Shown here: piece after piece, positions 32,938 through 44,672 of the stretch
Position numbering within the stretch: the stretch's first letter is position 1
How the letters are laid out: every line of letters begins with the position of its first letter
Assembly (NCBI GenBank): GCA_020726505.1
Contig: JAHLEZ010000002.1
Coordinates: 5,208,001-5,272,000, forward strand
Direction of reading: 5' to 3'
DNA: 64,000 nucleotides
Origin: Leptodontidium sp. MPI-SDFR-AT-0119
Lineage: Eukaryota > Ascomycota > Leotiomycetes > Helotiales > Leptodontidiaceae
Notes under the pieces: model-generated
Seen by the model: only the letters and a program-made list of their open reading frames with translations
The model's database searches: none
What the model was told of the DNA's origin: nothing
Program-made: the position numbers and the translations under genes

Positions 32938-33819
32938 TCAACGATCTTTGCCCGAACCCCTCTCTTCGAAATCTCTCAACGTCGTATCAGCCGACGAGCG
33001 ATTTCTCCAAACACTCCACTTCTCAGGCAGTGAGAAAGAGGAGACAGTTGGAATTGGAGGGAATTGAAAAGCCTCAAGTCCTGATATCGGTTCAAATCTC
33101 AATCGACGATCATATCCTAGGATCCAGCACAGTATCCTATTCCACAGCCGGTCGAAGCTGGACTCGACCTTGCGCTGGGTTTGGTCCAGCGTTGATATCA
33201 TGGACAGTCTGCGGTTTGTAGGTGTCTTTCTTGCTTCTCTTGCTTGGTTTTTCTGGTGCATTTGATGGATTTGTGTTGCGAGATTGAGGAATACTTCGTT
33301 TGCTCCGCCGTTTCTCGTGGCTGTGATTTCGGCGAAGTCGCAGTGCCAGTTTAGGGCCAGTTGACGACCTGCCTCGGTGCTCATTTCTCGGGTATCAATC
33401 TTGTCTGCTTTGTTCCCCACGAGGATAACAGGTCGATGGTTTCGCTCTTTGCGTAACTCGTTGTATGTCTTCTTGATACCCTCGAAGGATTCAGCGGAGG
33501 AGATGTCGTACACGAAAATAAATCCGTCGACATCTCGGAGTACGCGGCTCGACAGACTGGGATACTCGGACAGCGTGTTGGGATTGAGAGATAGCAGTTC
33601 TAGTCTTTGCATGGAGCCGTTGACTGTGATCTCGGTCCGATATCGTGGTTCTGATGCGGGGTCATAATCTGCTGGTCTGTCTTGATCGTGAATGTACTTG
33701 GTGGCGTCAGACCTTATTTCTGAAGATAAATCGAGTGGAAAACCTACAGTGTGTATGATGGAACGTTTCCCCACCCCTTCATCGCCTAGGATTAGGATGT
33801 GAGATGTCTGGAGATGCAT
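32938..33819 (-). CDS. Atypical Ras-like small GTPase
   Basis: Single exon, 293 residues, longer than a normal Ras (about 190-210) because of a ~100-residue C-terminal extension. The G1 loop is GDEGVGKR (12-19), with Arg where Ser/Thr normally binds Mg2+. The G4 motif NKAD (136-139) and a G5-like ITATRNG (165-171) are present. The G3/switch II DxxG is replaced by LLSLNP. FIFVYDISSAESFEGIK (101-116) is a good Ras-fold strand and helix. There is no CaaX box. Nucleotide binding is plausible but hydrolysis and Mg2+ binding are doubtful. The role is unknown; the fold assignment is firm. Confidence 0.8.
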   Translation of the reverse strand: MHLQTSHILILGDEGVGKRSIIHTVGFPLDLSSEIRSDATKYIHDQDRPADYDPASEPRYRTEITVNGSMQRLELLSLNPNTLSEYPSLSSRVLRDVDGFIFVYDISSAESFEGIKKTYNELRKERNHRPVILVGNKADKIDTREMSTEAGRQLALNWHCDFAEITATRNGGANEVFLNLATQIHQMHQKNQAREARKTPTNRRLSMISTLDQTQRKVESSFDRLWNRILCWILGYDRRLRFEPISGLEAFQFPPIPTVSSFSLPEKWSVWRNRSSADTTLRDFEERGSGKDR

Positions 33820-34327
33820 GATTTGTTCGTGAGTTCTTCACCGAGAATGAGTCGCTTGTGGCAGTGAACCAGTGGTCACGTTCGGAAAATTGACTCAAGT
33901 GCAGTTTACAACAGAGAAAATGAACGCTTGAAGGGGGAGATGGCGCGTATAATCAAAGTTGTCGAGAACGCGTCAAAGAATGAGAGGGCACAACGGTCCA
34001 TCGCGGCTGAACATGCAGGACGGCTGAGTGGCACGTGACTTGTCATCCTTCCAGTTAACAGCGGCTATATGCCACTTTCCCGCGTCTGCTTGGAATATGA
34101 TTGGACGTTCCAGGGGTGAGATGTGCGAACCGACCATTGTGGCTGTTTGCATCCGGCATTTGAGTGCATTGCATAGAGTAAAATCCCGTTTGTTTCCTGG
34201 GCATACCAAGCAAACATGGAAGAAAGAGCGGGAGGCTGGAGGCTAGGACAGCGTGGAAATTGCCACCTGAGATATCGAGAAACTCAACGGCCATGTATTA
34301 TAATCTAAATCTCATGTATGGTATAAT
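33820..34327. other. Intergenic region between the GTPase-like and dehydrogenase genes
   Basis: 508 bp, holding the promoter of the GTPase-like gene and the 3' flank of the dehydrogenase. I see no further gene. Confidence 0.5.
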
Positions 34328-35548
34328 TCACAATCTCGATTTATTCTCCTGCTCGGAGACCTGGGTGATGAGCTTTCCTTTCTTGACCGCACTTTCGATG
34401 TTGTCCAGGACCAGCAACTCCATGTTTTTCTGCACCTGAATTAGCAGAGGATACATGTTTATAAGGAGAAACTTACCTGAGTCTCCATTGTAGCAGTTCC
34501 AATGTGTGGTAGAAGGACCACATTGGGGTTGTTGAGCAGCCCCTCGTGAATCTTCGGCTCCTCTTCATAAACGTCCAAACCAGCACTGAAAACCTTCCCC
34601 TCATCCAACGCAGCCACAAGTGCAGCCTCATCAATCAACTTTCCTCTCGCCGTATTAACGATAACCACACCCTTCTTCATCAGCGCAAACTCCTTCTTGC
34701 CGATAATGCCCACAGTCTCCTTTCTCAAACTGCAGTTCAAACTCAAGACATCGGCCGTCTTCAACAACTCCTCGAAGCTGACGTATTTAGCGCCTTGTTC
34801 AATCTCGGGTGAGAGTTTGCTGCGGTTGTGGTAGTAGATGGTCATGCCGAAAGCTCGTCCACGAGCTGCGACTTCTCGACCAATTCCGCCCATGCCGAGG
34901 ATTCCGAGGATCTTCTGTTCAGGGTCATGGCCGAGTTGGAAGGCGGGGCCGCGCCATTGGGAGGCTCGGAGTGCGCCGTATGGGTTGTGGATTCGGCGGA
35001 GGGCTCCCAACATGAGGAAGATGGCGATGTCGGCTGTGGCGGAGTTGACGGCTACTGGTGTAGATGATACTTGAATGCCTGTGCTTGTGTCAGTAGTGAG
35101 TTCTGGTTCCGAAGCCCGAGGGTCACGTTATTCTACCTTTGTTCGTGCATGCTGCCACGTCAATGTTGTCATATCCCGCACCATTGTGGCAGATATACTT
35201 CAGCGAAGCAGGTAATTTCGAAACCAGCTCTTGATCGAATTCTCCAGTGATCTATTGATCTCTGGTTAGTATCCTTATCGCGCAAGCTGCTCGCGAAGAA
35301 TCTCACCTTCGTGGAGTCATTGCTTCTGTACAGCGCGACAACATCGTCATAGCTTCCGCTCTGAAGCTCCTTCAAGAAATCTGCTCTTGTTTTCGACCCC
35401 GAGAACTCCTATATAATTGTCAACACCCGGATAATTTCACCTCTAGTATCAAGATGCACACCTTCAGTTCCGCGAAGCTTGAGAATTCCGACCATTCCTT
35501 CTGTGCGTGGGTGATGTCACCGATCAGAAGCAAAGCTTGTTTGCCCAT
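34328..35548 (-). CDS. D-isomer-specific 2-hydroxyacid dehydrogenase
   Basis: Five exons on the minus strand: 35548-35462, 35408-35307, 35251-35137, 35078-34477 and 34435-34328. The introns are 53, 55, 58 and 41 bp; the sum of 1014 nt gives 337 residues. The Rossmann fold has GMGGIG (163-168), followed by YYHNRS. The catalytic residues are R246 (NTARGKLID), E275 (DVYEEEP) and H293 (LLPHIGTA). NAGAGxDNID is present as NGAGYDNID. These enzymes reduce 2-oxoacids such as glyoxylate or hydroxypyruvate with NAD(P)H. HNRS after the second beta strand, instead of an acidic residue, favours NADPH (inference). There is no targeting signal; a cytosolic enzyme is likely. Confidence 0.93.
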
Positions 35549-36651
35549 ATTGATAGCTTCTTGAGGTCTGCTTGAGATAATTGAACGAAAGGTGCAGAGG
35601 CTGTTTCAGGTATATTGTGTATGTAGATGGCGAAGTCCGTTGTTTGTATATTATCTGTGAGCGAGCGAGTGAGTGATGCAAGAGAGAGAAGAAGTATCGT
35701 GAGAGAAATAAATATCTTCGGCTCATCATAACCCCGCCAACGCGGCTTCCTCTGTAAAACTGAAGTGTGGCGGGGTAATTCGCCCCATTCGGCGAACTTC
35801 AATTGCCTAGACTATCGGCCCCCGCCTTCAGAAATCACGGGGCACTCAGAAAAGCATATAAAAAGCGTAGTCTGCCCACCCTCTGGTCTGTTTCCATTCA
35901 CATGCGCAAACAGCCGGACTCTCAGAAGAGTTAACCATGCGGGGTTGGTTTGTCAATAGCCGGCGGCGTCGGGCTTTGACGGTAATTGAACAACCCCCAC
36001 TTCTGCTGTCCCTTGAAATCAACCTCATTGCAAGATGAACAAGTTGCCTGCTGTACTCTCCCTATTGCGTTGCGTAATGTATCTATATCTTTCCAGGTCT
36101 CTGTATATTTGAATATTGCATCTACTTGTTCCGGGAATTGTTTCTGGCAAACGGTAAATCCGTAGCGAACGTCTTCCTTTTGGCAGGAAGGTTGCTACAA
36201 TAAATGCAATAATTTTGGGGGGGGGGGGGGTTCGATTTGTTGCCCAAATGGCGTCGAAATTCTATGCACTTTAGGGAGTGCACCTCGGTTGGCAAAAGGC
36301 CACTTGTGGATTCTCAAAGGGAGGTAAACAGACATTGCCCGCCTGACTTTGTTGCTACTTATAGCTGAGCAGCATGATGCTCATCACCTTTCCCTCTCGG
36401 TACCTTATGCTCCACACTTGCCTCCTCAAACTCTCTTTCAAAATTCCATGTTGACAATGTCGTCCCTTCCGCATGCTCTGTTCATGCTTTCAGCTGGAAG
36501 TCGCTGCCTCTTATGCGCCAAGACTCAAGCGAGTGAGGATGTTTATGAGCTCTTGCCTCACAATCACCAACCGTAAACATCACCAGACAGCATTGCCCGT
36601 AGCACTATATTTTAGACTTCTCCATTATTGCTTATTACTCTGTCGGATATC
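35549..36651. other. Intergenic region with a 14-G homopolymer
   Basis: 1.1 kb without a supported gene. It contains an unbroken run of 14 G at 36217-36230. The left end is the promoter of the dehydrogenase. Confidence 0.5.
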
Positions 36652-37145
36652 ATGGCAGACAGGCGATCCACCCAGAGCAAGATACCACAGATCCCAAAAA
36701 GACACCCCAGTCGTCCAACTCTCACGAAACCGCCTCTGCAAAAACGCAAGCCCGACCCCCCTTCCCTTCGACACGACAAAAGATCCGACGATATTAAACC
36801 GAAAGACAATGATCGGAAGCGCCGGGGGAAGATATACTTTGAGCAGTACAGTCACGACGGAGTCGAGGTCGGCGTCAACAATGCTGAAGCACAAAGTCAA
36901 GATGATGGATGGGAAAACGAGGTCCTAATCGGTACAAGTTACTGCACCTAAATATCCTCTATTCAAACTGAAGGTTCCTAGATGACTACTATGGGGACCA
37001 CTCTGGCGATTCTTCCTTTGAACAACCTCCCATGATCAAGTCCAGCGGTGGTTTGTACGATCCAAGTCAGCAAGGCGATTCAGCAGTCGATCTATCCGTC
37101 GCAACACCTGGCCTAGATGGAAGCTTTGACCAGTTGGAGATTTAA
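36652..37145 (+). CDS. Small hydrophilic hypothetical protein
   Basis: Exons 36652-36931 and 36982-37145 around a 50-bp GTACAA..CTAG intron sum to 444 nt, giving 147 residues. The N-terminal half is Lys/Arg/Pro-rich (PKRHPSRPTLTKPPLQKRKP). The C-terminal half is acidic and Gly/Ser-rich with DDYYGDHSGDSSFEQ. It appears disordered and I recognise no domain. The same frame stays open for another 145 codons beyond the TAA at 37143-37145, so the stop may be a recent nonsense mutation in a longer gene. Confidence 0.5.
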
Positions 37146-37583
37146 GAGAGTCTGCTTCCAAGACTACTTTCATTAAGGCTAAAATTTTCAATCGATACTA
37201 CGCAAAAGACTCCGGGAAAGACTATAGCAGGACTTCTGTCGAAAGACCCATCAAAAGACTCATCGAAACCTGCATCCAAAACACCACCAAAAAGGGCACC
37301 TCCTTTGAGTCCTGCCGCAAAGTCTTTCATTCCCTACTCCGAGTTAGAATATTCAGAAGATGAGATTGGAGGGGGTGGAGACACGAAGAAGACAAGGCGC
37401 AGGGACGATGATCCTCGAAAGTGCAATCACAACGTCGACTGGTACTTGAATACCGAGAATTCCGCTGTCGAATCAGAAGAATCGGAAGAGCTGCCAGAAA
37501 CGAAAGATTTTCTGATTTCAAATGACCCACTCCCGGAAGGGACACCATACAGTGACTGTACCTACGAAGTGTATGTTACCTAG
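37146..37583 (+). other. In-frame open extension after the stop of the preceding gene
   Basis: The phase of exon 2 of the preceding gene continues without a stop for 145 codons. It is Lys/Pro/Ser-rich (SKPASKTPPKRAPPLSPAAK) and then acidic, with CNHNVDWYLNT and SDCTYEVYVT. The composition matches the upstream protein. It is either the rest of a gene broken by TAA, an exon reached by an intron I could not find, or a separate short gene starting at 37305. Confidence 0.4.
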
Positions 37584-37789
37584 ACTCATCATGCTCCGAT
37601 TAGAGAGACACTTGAGAAGTATATATGGACCTGAGTTCAATCTGTTTTGGATTTTATACGGTTATGAAATACTATCATGTTTCTGAGAATGGAGAAAAAG
37701 TATTCAAAGGAGGTTGAATCACCTCTGCAGACAAAGGTATGGTGTTGAACAATCGCAAAAGGCAAAGTCTGACATGATTTCAGTAACAG

Positions 37790-38335
37790 GGTATTTGGTT
37801 CCATGCACAAACCGTTTATCTCATTACGAAGAGTGATATAAAGACGACAATACTTCCTGCTACGACTTTTGCTTTCACGGCTGCTTTCTCTGGCTTTCTA
37901 AGTGCCGACTCTCCGCCAAACCTTGGAATTCTCTCTAGACTACAGAAATCAATAGTTTGGACGTGGATGAACCTTTGGATCTTTAGCCTCGCGAACCAAC
38001 AACTTCTTCCAGACGCAATTGCAGCGGATTCTATCAATAAACCTTGGCGCGAAATTCCATCTGGTCGACTTACACCCGCCCGAACAAGCTCGTCAAAGTC
38101 TTCTGGCATCGATCCCAATCGTACTTTTATCAATGTTGTATATTGGTGGAAGTAAGGAGAGCATCTTTTTGATGATACTCACATGGATGTATAATGATCT
38201 TGGAGCGGCAGAGGAGACTTTTCTTGTTCGAAATATCAGCAACGCGCTTGGGTTCATTTGTTTTGAAGCGGGTGCAGCACAAGTCGCATGCGGACCTCTG
38301 GATATGACTGCTTGCTACTGGGCATGGAAACAGCC
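37790..38335 (+). pseudogene. UbiA-type membrane prenyltransferase/terpene cyclase-like, broken
   Basis: From a CAG acceptor at 37789 the frame reads WFHAQTVYLITKSDIKTTIL, then LANQQLLPDAIAADSINKPW and REIPSGRLTP, the first conserved Asp-containing loop of fungal UbiA-like proteins. At about 38072-38082 it must jump one phase to continue EQARQSLLASIPIVLLSMLY, then LTWMYNDLGAAEE. After ACYWAWK (about 38330) the similarity ends; the second Asp motif (QDxxDxxGD type) and the last helices are absent. The family includes membrane terpene cyclases and aromatic prenyltransferases of secondary metabolism. A frameshift plus 3' truncation makes this copy inactive unless the sequence has an error. Confidence 0.72.
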
Positions 38336-38463
38336 CAAAGAACCACACGCGATTGAAAGGCCCCCGCTTCTTGATTTTGAAAATGGTCTTATCAAAAACC
38401 CGGAGGAGTTTGCTCATGGTGTGGTACGATATCTGCTAGTTTCCGAACATTTCCGAAAAATCA

Positions 38464-39196
38464 TCAAGTTTCCTTCCCCAAGCGGTACACCATGACTGTG
38501 CTCGTCAAAGTTTCCTTCTCGCCTTCGACTTGAACGACCTCAGACGCAATGGTCTTGAAGCCAAGATACTCATACAAGAAACGGCCCATTGGGCTTGCAC
38601 ACAAGGTTACCGGCCAACCCTTGCCATCAGCAACATTCATGCCCCACCTGACGAGCATAGAACCACCTCCTCGCAATCGAAAGTCAGGATGCACAACGAG
38701 GGAAGCCAAGTTTACTTGCTTCTCTGCCCACTCGGCAAAGTACGTCTTGAAGCGCTGGCCGGCTCGCCCAAAGAATGCCTCACAACGCTTTTTGTCTGCA
38801 TCCTTTCTGTCCTTCTCAGCTGGGTCTGACACAAGCAAGTTAGCCAACTTCGATATCAAAACATCAGGAAGACTTCAGTGTACCCGGCGCTTTTGCTGCT
38901 GTCAAGACTGCAAGATTCCATACGGCAAGAGCAACGGGCTTAACTACGACATAGCCATCGTTTTCGACGGGGGCGTCGAGCACGTAGACCAGGTATTTCT
39001 TCGGTTGCTCCAGATATTGCTCATACTCATGCCTCGTCCACTTCCAATGGTCTTGTGGGTACTGATGTCGAAAGGGATAGCAGTAGTTGACCTGAGGCTC
39101 CTCGGTGAAGCCCGCGATATGGACGCGGGTAATTTCATCAAGATCATCCTTGGTCGCCGGCCGGAGAGTGAATCCGAAGCATGAGCCACCTCCCAT
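38464..39196 (-). CDS. GNAT family N-acetyltransferase
   Basis: Exons 39196-38884 and 38825-38464 around a 58-bp intron sum to 675 nt, giving 224 residues. The N-terminus (FTLRPATKDDLDEITRVHIA) is a standard GNAT strand and helix. The acetyl-CoA loop is LVVHPDFRLRGGGSMLVRW, the motif A (R/Q)xxGxG form. The end, GRFLYEYLGFKTI, is motif B. An insertion rich in charged residues (about 105-130) sits between strands, common in fungal members. It transfers acetyl from acetyl-CoA to an unknown amine. The gene is convergent with the broken UbiA-like gene, and its 3' end touches that gene's residual frame. Confidence 0.87.
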
Positions 39197-41050
39197 GGTC
39201 TCAGACTTGGAGGGGAGGGCCTGGCCTGGCGTGGCGTGAAAGATTTGTGAGTTGGATTGGTAAGGGCTGGATAGTATGGATTGGATATCGGATCATCAAA
39301 CAAGACAGTGGTTTTTTCTTTCTCTTTCAATTGGAATTGCAAGCCCGGGCAGTCATTGAACCTTTCAGGTGCTGTTCAGGCGGAGCAGCTGGCCGAGCCT
39401 TCCTCACGGATGTCCAGTTCAGTCGGCCCCAACCACCCCTGGCCGTGCTTGCCTACTCCCCGATGTATTGTTCCAACAGCCTGCATCCGCTCGGCTTGCG
39501 CCATAGGTCGCACTCTCCGATTGCTGCCTTGGGCCTAGCGTGCGTACCTGGTTTACTGTACGGTGTGCGGTGAGGTGAGCGAGGCCACCGAGGCAAAAAA
39601 CAGATCAGGAGATAAGCAAATAGGAAGCCTCTCTTGGGCCAGCCAGCAAGTGTGCAGTACCTACTAGAGTACGGTGCCACCTATCAGCCTCGTCTTGCGT
39701 TGCTGGCGCAGAACATAAAGAGTTATAAAGTCCGGACGGTCAAGCCATCGCACATCGACTTGGCTGTTTCCGTCGATATTCTTGCTTCCCCCCTTCCCCC
39801 TTCCACCTTCCCATTGCGTTATTGTCAGGTACGACTACGGAGAAGAACCGCAGCAGCAGATTGTGGGCGTCGATCCCTATCTCGCGGGCTACTTGGCTGG
39901 GCTAGCTGCGGCTGCAAACACAAACACAAACGCAAGCCCAGACACAAGCAACAACACCAGCACAAGTGCTAACGGTTCTTGGATCGTCAACGCGAATGCT
40001 GCGAGGGGACTCTAGCTAGCGGATACCCCGACTAGGCCGCCGCCTGCCAGTAATGGAGCTGGTGACATTGTTCTCGGGTATCGAGAGGCGGGTTGGACAA
40101 GCGGCTGGCGGCTGTTATTTTGAGAACGGAAACGGTTGTTTGGAAAGGGTTTTATTTGCTTTCGAATTGATGAGGCTGGATTAATGTTTGACTGAGAGAC
40201 TAAAGGATGGTTTAAGGAAGCAAATGGCACATGGCTGTATGTTTGGATATACTGTTCTTTGGGGAAGTGGGTGAGGTTCTAGGTACCTAGTTGTTGACTA
40301 CATGCTCCGTACTGCGCTTACAATTCGAGGATTTAATGAGGCTAAGGTCACGACTATTTCAAGTACCTATGTATCGAGAATAGCAGTCAATATGCAGTCA
40401 TCACTGTATGTTTCTAATTACATGAAATCTTGAAGTTCGTTGTGAAGTTCTGTGTTCGATCACAGTTGAACCGGGTTGTCAAAACAAATCATGGCGGATA
40501 GCAAATGTCAATAAGTAGTAAGTGACGATGCTGGCTCGTAAGCGAACGACTTTTCAGCAGTTGGCACGAACAACGATCGGAAACGTCCAGGATGGAGAAA
40601 GCAATGGAAGTTAATGATCACTCACACAGCTACGAACCTTTACTTTTATCACCTCGTATCTCAATATCTCAGGCTGGCCGGCCGCAGATTCGAGGCTGAC
40701 ACACAAAGGAAGAACAAACATGCGCATCTCCCAATTCACCATTTCCCAACATTGACTGGCGAATGGGGTGCTAAGATTTTCCAGTATCATGGATCGCATG
40801 ATATTGTGCCGTTTCCTGTGTGTGGAAATTGCGATCGAGCTGTCGGTTTTGGGTGGTTGCGGCGCCTGCAGTTTTGAAGTCAGCGTTGGAGTTTCGAATC
40901 TGGCCTACGCCTCGACCCCTTTTTGGGGTCCGCTCGCTTAGCAAAGTTTGAAGCTCACCATTTTGTTTGCTCTGAAAGAAGTCATCTCACAATCTACTAT
41001 ACACTAAATATGTACTGGTATATCCTCCTCAAACAACTGACTCCATCGCT
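39197..41050. other. Intergenic region
   Basis: 1.85 kb. A Thr/Asn/Ser-rich frame at about 39822-40016 (GVDPYLAGYLAGLAAAANTN) could be an exon end, but I find no partner exon. Otherwise nothing is recognised. Confidence 0.4.
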
Positions 41051-41650
41051 ATGCCTGGGTCCTATATTTATATTCGATATTGCATGGATCCCTATCTATG
41101 CCCTTTGCGCCGACAGAATACCTCTCTCCTAAATTTTGAACTCCGTCGCTATGCACGCTCACTGTACCACCCAGAATACCTAATAAATGCCAAGATATGC
41201 CATTTTCTCGACCGCGGCACGGGTAGTGATAACGAATGGACTGAATATAACGGGGATGTCCTTCGATGCGTCCAGCCGGAAGTACAAGCCGCCTTGGCGC
41301 TCAGCAAGCATCTCCGACATGGCTTCATTAACATCTTCTTTTACATTGCTGAAGTTATAGAGAGCCAAGTAATCCCCAGCACCGGGTCGATTAGGAAAAA
41401 CGCTTGGGGAATGAGGGAAAACGTTCCGCACGTCCCAAGATTTCTCTCCACAAGTAGCACCACGGAAGCAGAGATTCAAATCGTCTTCGAGATGGCGAGA
41501 GATAGTGATGAGTGGGCAGGGGATGGAGATCATCAGGAAGAATTCAAGATTGTGCATGAGGATTTACCCAAGTGCAGGAATGATCATGAGTGGGAATTGG
41601 TGGCCAGGATGTGTGGATTGAGGGAATTGCCGCAGGCACACGAGTTTTAA
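41051..41650 (+). CDS. Hypothetical protein
   Basis: An uninterrupted frame of 199 residues. The first ~25 residues may be upstream of the real start. The second half is acidic, with EIQIVFEMARDSDEWAGDGD and CRNDHEWELVARMCGL, which look like natural protein. There is no signal peptide, membrane segment or known domain. Support is the length of the frame only. Confidence 0.38.
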   Translation: MPGSYIYIRYCMDPYLCPLRRQNTSLLNFELRRYARSLYHPEYLINAKICHFLDRGTGSDNEWTEYNGDVLRCVQPEVQAALALSKHLRHGFINIFFYIAEVIESQVIPSTGSIRKNAWGMRENVPHVPRFLSTSSTTEAEIQIVFEMARDSDEWAGDGDHQEEFKIVHEDLPKCRNDHEWELVARMCGLRELPQAHEF

Positions 41651-42345
41651 GAAATGGAGTGGACTGGATAGCTTTGCTCAGTAGGATTATCAAAGAAAGA
41701 GTTCGTCTCCTCTAGTCCTTAAAAGATCCGCTGATAATAGTTTCCTGTGATTGAAACGATCTGCAGACCGGAGTGCGGATATTTTGATTCAACTCAACAT
41801 CTTGACTCGGTCAGGGCCTACCAAGAAATCATACCTCGACCGTTATCCATTAAGATAACCGCTCACTGAAAATTTTGCCTAAATCTACTAAGACTGCAGC
41901 TCATCTGTCTGCCTGATATCAGCAGGGACAAATGTTGCAATGAAGAATGGATGTCAAGTCACCTGACCGCGACTTCACTTCAATTTATATACTCCCTTAA
42001 TTAAGGAAACGAGGCTGAGGATGCGAAAAATTCCAATATGGGGGGTTAAAATGGCTACGTCTAAGCTTCATGGGTATTTGTCGAGTTGTTTTTATTGGGT
42101 AGCCAAAACACCTTCTCGTTTAATGCCAGCCCCAAATACGAGCGGCGCAGCACATGCATGCACTCACTCGCACGAGAGCTTGGAAGAGTCATCTTGAATT
42201 CCCCGCATGATAAGGTCTCTCTTAGCATGGAAGTGCACACTTCTTACTCTAGTTCTCTTCTCGTTGATGTGTTTCAGTCTCCTAGCTTGCGCTTCGCATA
42301 GTTTCAAGTCTGCATCAAAGATATTTAGTAACAAGTGTATTGAAA
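41651..42345. other. Intergenic region upstream of the membrane-protein gene
   Basis: About 700 bp with nothing recognisable except the presumed promoter of the downstream gene. Confidence 0.45.
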
Positions 42346-43620
42346 ATGGGCTTCATACGCCCAGTCTTAGCACTGTCTCTCTTTATCCAGACATGCCTGT
42401 CATGGACCTTTTCCACGACCGTTGATCTCGCCTGGCCACCTTTCAAAGCCGAAATCTACGCAACAATGAACAGCACCGTCCTCCCAACCTACAACGACGA
42501 TTTCTTCCCCTGCAGCAAAGAACCTGTCGACTCTTCCACCCCACGGGTCCTCTTCCCCATCACAGGTGGTCGCTTCCAATTCAATCTCACCAACACCACC
42601 GATCTCATAACCTACAAATACATCGGCTCCATCTACATCGGCCAGCTCAGCGGCGACACCACACCATTTCGCAACGCCTCGGAATACATCACCACCTACT
42701 ACTGGGAGGATTTCCGCACCGGCCCGGATTGCGGAGAGACTGTCAATCTGACACAGCATGTCAATGATGCGTATAATAGAGAGGATATCAGCGAGCGCGA
42801 TATCATCGGTATTAATGCCACGATTGCCATTCGCAATGTGCTTTTCTCGACAGATGACTACTATTATTATCCCGCTGATGTGTATAACATCGAGGAGATG
42901 TACCAGGTTCGCATCCTCTCCCCTCCCGTTCCGTCTCGTTTATCAAAGATCGGGGTATGCAGAGATGAGCTAAATTAAACTGACTCCCGCTTCAAGTGTG
43001 GATATATCACAATCGGCCCGCCAGGTATCAGTACACAAGAAGGCGATTTCTGTAACTCCGAAGAGGGACTGGCGTATATCGCCTCCGTATCCGAAGCCTC
43101 TGTCGCAGCGACTGCAACTTCCTCACCAACTCTTGTATCATCGAGGTCAACAATCGTGACTTCAACCTTATCTCGACCCGTAAGACCAACCTCGAGCTTC
43201 ACGCCAGGCAGGACATCCATCCGATCTGATCTCAATCCAACCGCATCTTCCTCTTCAACCTCGCAGCCCACCCTTTTTGTCGGCGGCCCAGGCTCCGACT
43301 ACGACTCGAATACGTCCTCTACCAAAGCGCGGAATATCGGTGTTGGTGTAGGCGTTTCAATGGGAACTAGTCTCGTCCTGCTTATAGTTGGTATCTTGCT
43401 TTTCCGAAGGAGGAAGCAGAGGAAAGGGACTCTGGGGTCAGAATTCATTGTTTCGAGGCAGGAGACGGCGGTGAAGGATGAGAAGAAGATGGGGAAGGGG
43501 TTGGGGTTGGGGATGGGGAGTGAGGAGGTGAAGATGAAAGGTGCGCTTGGAGAGGAGGGGAAGGTGGAGAGTAGGGCGGATTCGGTCAGGTCGGAGGCGT
43601 TGCCTGTTTATGAGAAGTGA
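42346..43620 (+). CDS. Secretory single-pass membrane protein with Ser/Thr-rich stalk
   Basis: Start ATG 42346. Exon 1 ends at 42954 with a 42-bp intron (GTATGC..CAAG) before exon 2 at 42997-43620, giving 410 residues. Alternatively exon 1 ends at 42906 with a 90-bp intron. Both keep frame. A signal peptide (GFIRPVLALSLFIQTCLSW) precedes an Asn-glycosylation-rich extracellular domain with few cysteines (CSK, DCGE, CGY, FCN). A Ser/Thr-rich stalk follows, then one membrane helix (about GVGVSMGTSLVLLIVGILLF) and a basic RRRKQRKG stop-transfer signal. The cytoplasmic tail is Glu/Lys/Gly-rich. The layout resembles fungal cell-surface sensors, but the ectodomain is not one I recognise. Confidence 0.78.
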
Positions 43621-44672
43621 TGAATTTTGGACTCGTATCTTTCGAGCGGTGGAGTTGGTGGAGTTGATTGAGTACAAGTATTTGAGGTGTGGGGGGGTTC
43701 GAAGTGATTTTTTTCGTTCTGCATTTGACTTCTGTTTACTGGAAAGTGACGCGGGGCGGGGAAGACGAAGGCGTCTAAGGTTGAGTTACAGTTTCGAATT
43801 TCGATATTCGATTCTGGGTCGTCTCTCCTAACTTTCGATCCTGGCGGTTTCACTACGCGTATATGAAGGTTTCTTGGGATATGTGTCTATCAAAGTTGTT
43901 TTGTTGTTCAGATCTGCCTTATTTAGAAGCCCCTAAGCTTCAATCCACCAGCGCTTCGCTAAGCAGACGGCGGTGCATCGAATGTTGTAGAAGTCACGGC
44001 CACACGACAATTTGGCACCCTGACAGACATACACCTTAAGTCCTTCTCAATCACCTATGATAATAACACGCCGATTATAATTGTATTATTTCATGAAAGT
44101 GAGATCATTGAAACGTTCCATAGGTAGTCGTGGGCGTCGTCAGGCCACTGAGCGAGTCCGAAGTCCCTTCTGTATTTCCCCAATACATGATTTCCAAGCA
44201 GCCCACAATTCTGGGTGCTCTGCTGACGCGGAGCCTTGCTGTCTATAGATAAGCTTAAAGTAACTGCCATTGTAAGTACGTACACTTACATGCTTCGTCC
44301 TCCCCCGCCAAGAACGGCACTGGCGTGAATTTCACCTCGCAGCTAGACGATGCGGACTTCCAGAAGACGTCTAAATAAGGTTATACTGTTAAAATAACCA
44401 TGTTTCAAATATTCGGATAGATCTATGTCTGAGCAAAACGTCAGAGGGGAAGGATGCCGAGCCCTGACTTTGTTGGGCAGCTGAATCTCGTTTAGGTTCT
44501 TCCAAGCCACTTGCTGTTTGGTGTGGGTCGCGGTCCCCTACCAGTAGTGCATGATGAGTAAACGCTCGAGTCTACCACAGGACATATAACGGCTGGTCCT
44601 CTTTTATGGTCTCTTAGAGAGAACATCCTATTTATACAGAGCGAGGATCGAAGACGAATAGCCTCCTTCACG
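43621..44672. other. Intergenic region upstream of the Zn2Cys6 regulator
   Basis: 1.05 kb; no supported gene. It should contain the promoter of the regulator at 44673. Confidence 0.45.
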
